From the NCBI GenBank assembly GCA_022769185.1, contig JALEKG010000043.1:1-37893 (forward strand): a stretch of 37,893 nucleotides of DNA, given 5' to 3'. Both the position numbers and the translations under genes were made by a program. This stretch comes from Dorea sp. (GTDB lineage Bacteria > Bacillota > Clostridia > Lachnospirales > Lachnospiraceae). Positions 36,425 through 37,893 of this stretch are shown in pieces. The notes beneath the pieces are model-generated. The model searched no databases. It saw only the letters and a list, made by a program, of their open reading frames with translations, and was not told the DNA's origin. Each line of letters opens with the position of its first letter. The stretch's first letter is position 1.

Positions 36425-37893
36425 ATGGGAACTAATAAACGTGTGGCCGGTTATGCCCGGTACTCTACCGATAACCAGACCGAGAATAGTATTGAATTTC
36501 AGATGCGTGTCATCGAAGAATACTGCCGTGATAATCGCCTGGATCTTGTCCTGCGGTATCATGATGATGCTTTGAGTGGAACAAATCTGGATCGCCCTGC
36601 TTTTCAGCAGCTCTGCAGGGATGCAAAGAATCATCTATTTGATGCTGTTGTTATTTACGACATCACCAGGGGCTCCAGAGACGTCTCGGATTGGTTTTCT
36701 TTTCGTAAGGCTATGGATTTACTAGGAATCGAAGTAATTTCGACTCAGGACAAATTAGGAGACATTATGGATCCTAATGATTTCCTTGTGGAATTGCTTG
36801 GTATCGGCATTGGCCAGCATCACGTCCTTCAGACCCGTCAGAAGACAATCGAAGGGACCACGCAGCGTGCCCTGGAAGGGAAATTTCTTGGTGGCATCCC
36901 TCCTTATGGTTATGACGTCGTGGATCAGGAATATGTGATCAATGAAAAAGAAGCCCGAAATGTAAAGATGATATTTGAAATGTACGCTTCTGGATATAGT
37001 TACGCAGATATTATTGAAAAACTCCGTGGATCACTTGGGAAGCGAGGAAAGCCGTTCGGGAAATCTTCTATCTATTCCATCCTTAAGAATGACCGTTATA
37101 CCGGTCTCTATACCTGGAACCGCAGGAACGTAAAGAAATTAGGGAAATGGGCCGGCGGAACTCCGAACTCTAACATCGTGCAGCTTGAGAATAAGATACC
37201 GCAAATTATAGATCGAAAACTTTTTGATGAAGTACAGATTCGCCTTTCCAGAAACAATCATCGTACCTCTTCGGATCCCATTGCTCCTAAATCTGCAAAG
37301 CGGACGTATTTATTGAGCGGCTATATCGTCTGTGAAAAATGTGGATGCAATTATGTTGGCCATACCACGCATTCGCATGGCTATAGAAACGCTTATTACT
37401 ATTGCGGCACAAAATACCGCACGCGCAACTGCAACGCTCCTAATTTAAGCGCTGATCGCGTCGAAAAGTGGGTAATTGATCAGATCGAAGATCTTCTTCA
37501 CAACTTTTCTTCTGCTGCCGCTGATCGTCTTCTGGATGAAATGAAAACCCGGATAAATAATTGTGATGCTGAGAAAAACCGTATTCGCGAAATCGAATTG
37601 AAATTAAAAAATGCTACAGACGCTATATTGAATGGTGTTACGTATCCTGAATTGATGGAAGAAATTAAAAAGCTTCGGCAGGAACGATCAGATTTAGAAG
37701 CTGCTATTTCCCGTTCTTCCGACTATGCTAATCAAATAAGCAAAGAAGAAATCATAAAAGCCTTTGACTATAAAATTGATTCTCATACCGTTGACTATAG
37801 ACAATTGATTAGAAAATTCGTAATCTCTCTAAAAGTAAATGAGAGACAGATAACTCTGTCTCTCGGTGTCGTACATTATACGAGTAGCGGGAA
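36425..37893 (+). CDS. Large serine recombinase (integrase), cut at window edge
   Basis: At least 489 residues, open to the window edge. Resolvase domain (about 1-150): catalytic Ser in VAGYARYSTDNQ, then YHDDALSGTNLDRPAFQQL and VVIYDITRGSRD. Recombinase domain (about 165-280): IPPYGYDVVDQEYVINEKEA and GKSSIYSILKNDRYTGLYTW. Zinc ribbon (about 300-345): YIVCEKCGCNYVG and, later, YYYCGTKYRTRNCNAP. A coiled coil (about 375-440) follows. This is the integrase of the prophage, excising and inserting it at att sites. GAAAGGAG is 9 nt before the ATG. The 3' end, probably close, and the att site are outside the window. Confidence 0.93.
   Translation, partial: MGTNKRVAGYARYSTDNQTENSIEFQMRVIEEYCRDNRLDLVLRYHDDALSGTNLDRPAFQQLCRDAKNHLFDAVVIYDITRGSRDVSDWFSFRKAMDLLGIEVISTQDKLGDIMDPNDFLVELLGIGIGQHHVLQTRQKTIEGTTQRALEGKFLGGIPPYGYDVVDQEYVINEKEARNVKMIFEMYASGYSYADIIEKLRGSLGKRGKPFGKSSIYSILKNDRYTGLYTWNRRNVKKLGKWAGGTPNSNIVQLENKIPQIIDRKLFDEVQIRLSRNNHRTSSDPIAPKSAKRTYLLSGYIVCEKCGCNYVGHTTHSHGYRNAYYYCGTKYRTRNCNAPNLSADRVEKWVIDQIEDLLHNFSSAAADRLLDEMKTRINNCDAEKNRIREIELKLKNATDAILNGVTYPELMEEIKKLRQERSDLEAAISRSSDYANQISKEEIIKAFDYKIDSHTVDYRQLIRKFVISLKVNERQITLSLGVVHYTSSG

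Noticed and set aside
1..37893. tRNA or rRNA genes
   Set aside because: No cloverleaf-like segment or rRNA-like stretch was noticed in any gap. A tRNA scan would settle this.

Overview
This window is most of a temperate tailed phage (siphovirus type), integrated in or derived from a low-to-moderate GC Clostridia host. A Lachnospiraceae-like host is my guess from the style of the proteins; no host gene is visible. Evidence: strong AGGAGG-type ribosome sites, sigma-A promoters, Gram-positive LexA boxes, an HK97-type head module with a long-tail (tape measure, Dit, tail endopeptidase) module, and a large serine recombinase. Nearly everything is on the minus strand, so the natural reading direction is right to left.

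Layout in reading order: (1) 36425-37893, large serine recombinase (plus strand, cut by the window edge). (2) 34400-36400, lysogeny region: an Ltp-type superinfection exclusion lipoprotein, a small XRE protein, a LexA-boxed micro-gene, and a CI-like repressor with a divergent promoter/operator region. (3) 32081-34385, early small genes with two plus-strand genes embedded in the minus-strand operon, arranged as two look-alike convergent cassettes. (4) 25592-31910, replication block: HUH-type Rep, RNase H-like protein, PcfK/AcrIIA9-like protein, DUF7666-like protein, PcfJ, a ParB/DUF3102-like protein and an HNH-like protein, preceded by a plus-strand small-RNA candidate. (5) 22401-25510, LemA-like protein with a membrane partner, small Cys-rich and HTH proteins, and an ArpU/RinA-like late regulator. 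(6) 14590-22295, packaging and head: HNH, terminase small and large subunits, portal, protease, capsid, connectors, major tail protein. (7) 3170-14538, tail: frameshifted chaperone pair, tape measure with a lytic transglycosylase, Dit, collagen-containing tail endopeptidase, a secreted FN3-like protein and the BppU-like upper fibre. (8) 1046-3180, a string of small tail-tip/adhesin modules. (9) 276-983, an autonomous membrane moron. (10) 1-114, start of a holin-like gene.

The most interesting structure is at 2077-2820. Two of the three small adhesin genes (each starting with an RRR-rich N-terminus) are preceded by a short leader ORF that runs through a tandem repeat whose unit is not a multiple of three (7 bp x4 and 5 bp x15.4). 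The leader then meets a terminator-like hairpin. At both loci two reading frames stop in the left arm or loop of the hairpin. The third frame reads through it and ends overlapping the start codon of the adhesin. The ON-frame peptides of the two loci resemble each other. At the present repeat counts the 5-bp locus is ON and the 7-bp locus is OFF. I read this as a slipped-strand, phase-variable transcription attenuator for receptor-binding modules.

Other points: a late promoter followed at once by a terminator (Q-like antitermination layout), a 1-nt frameshift at the start of the upper tail fibre gene, and a LexA-controlled 40-residue protein beside the repressor.
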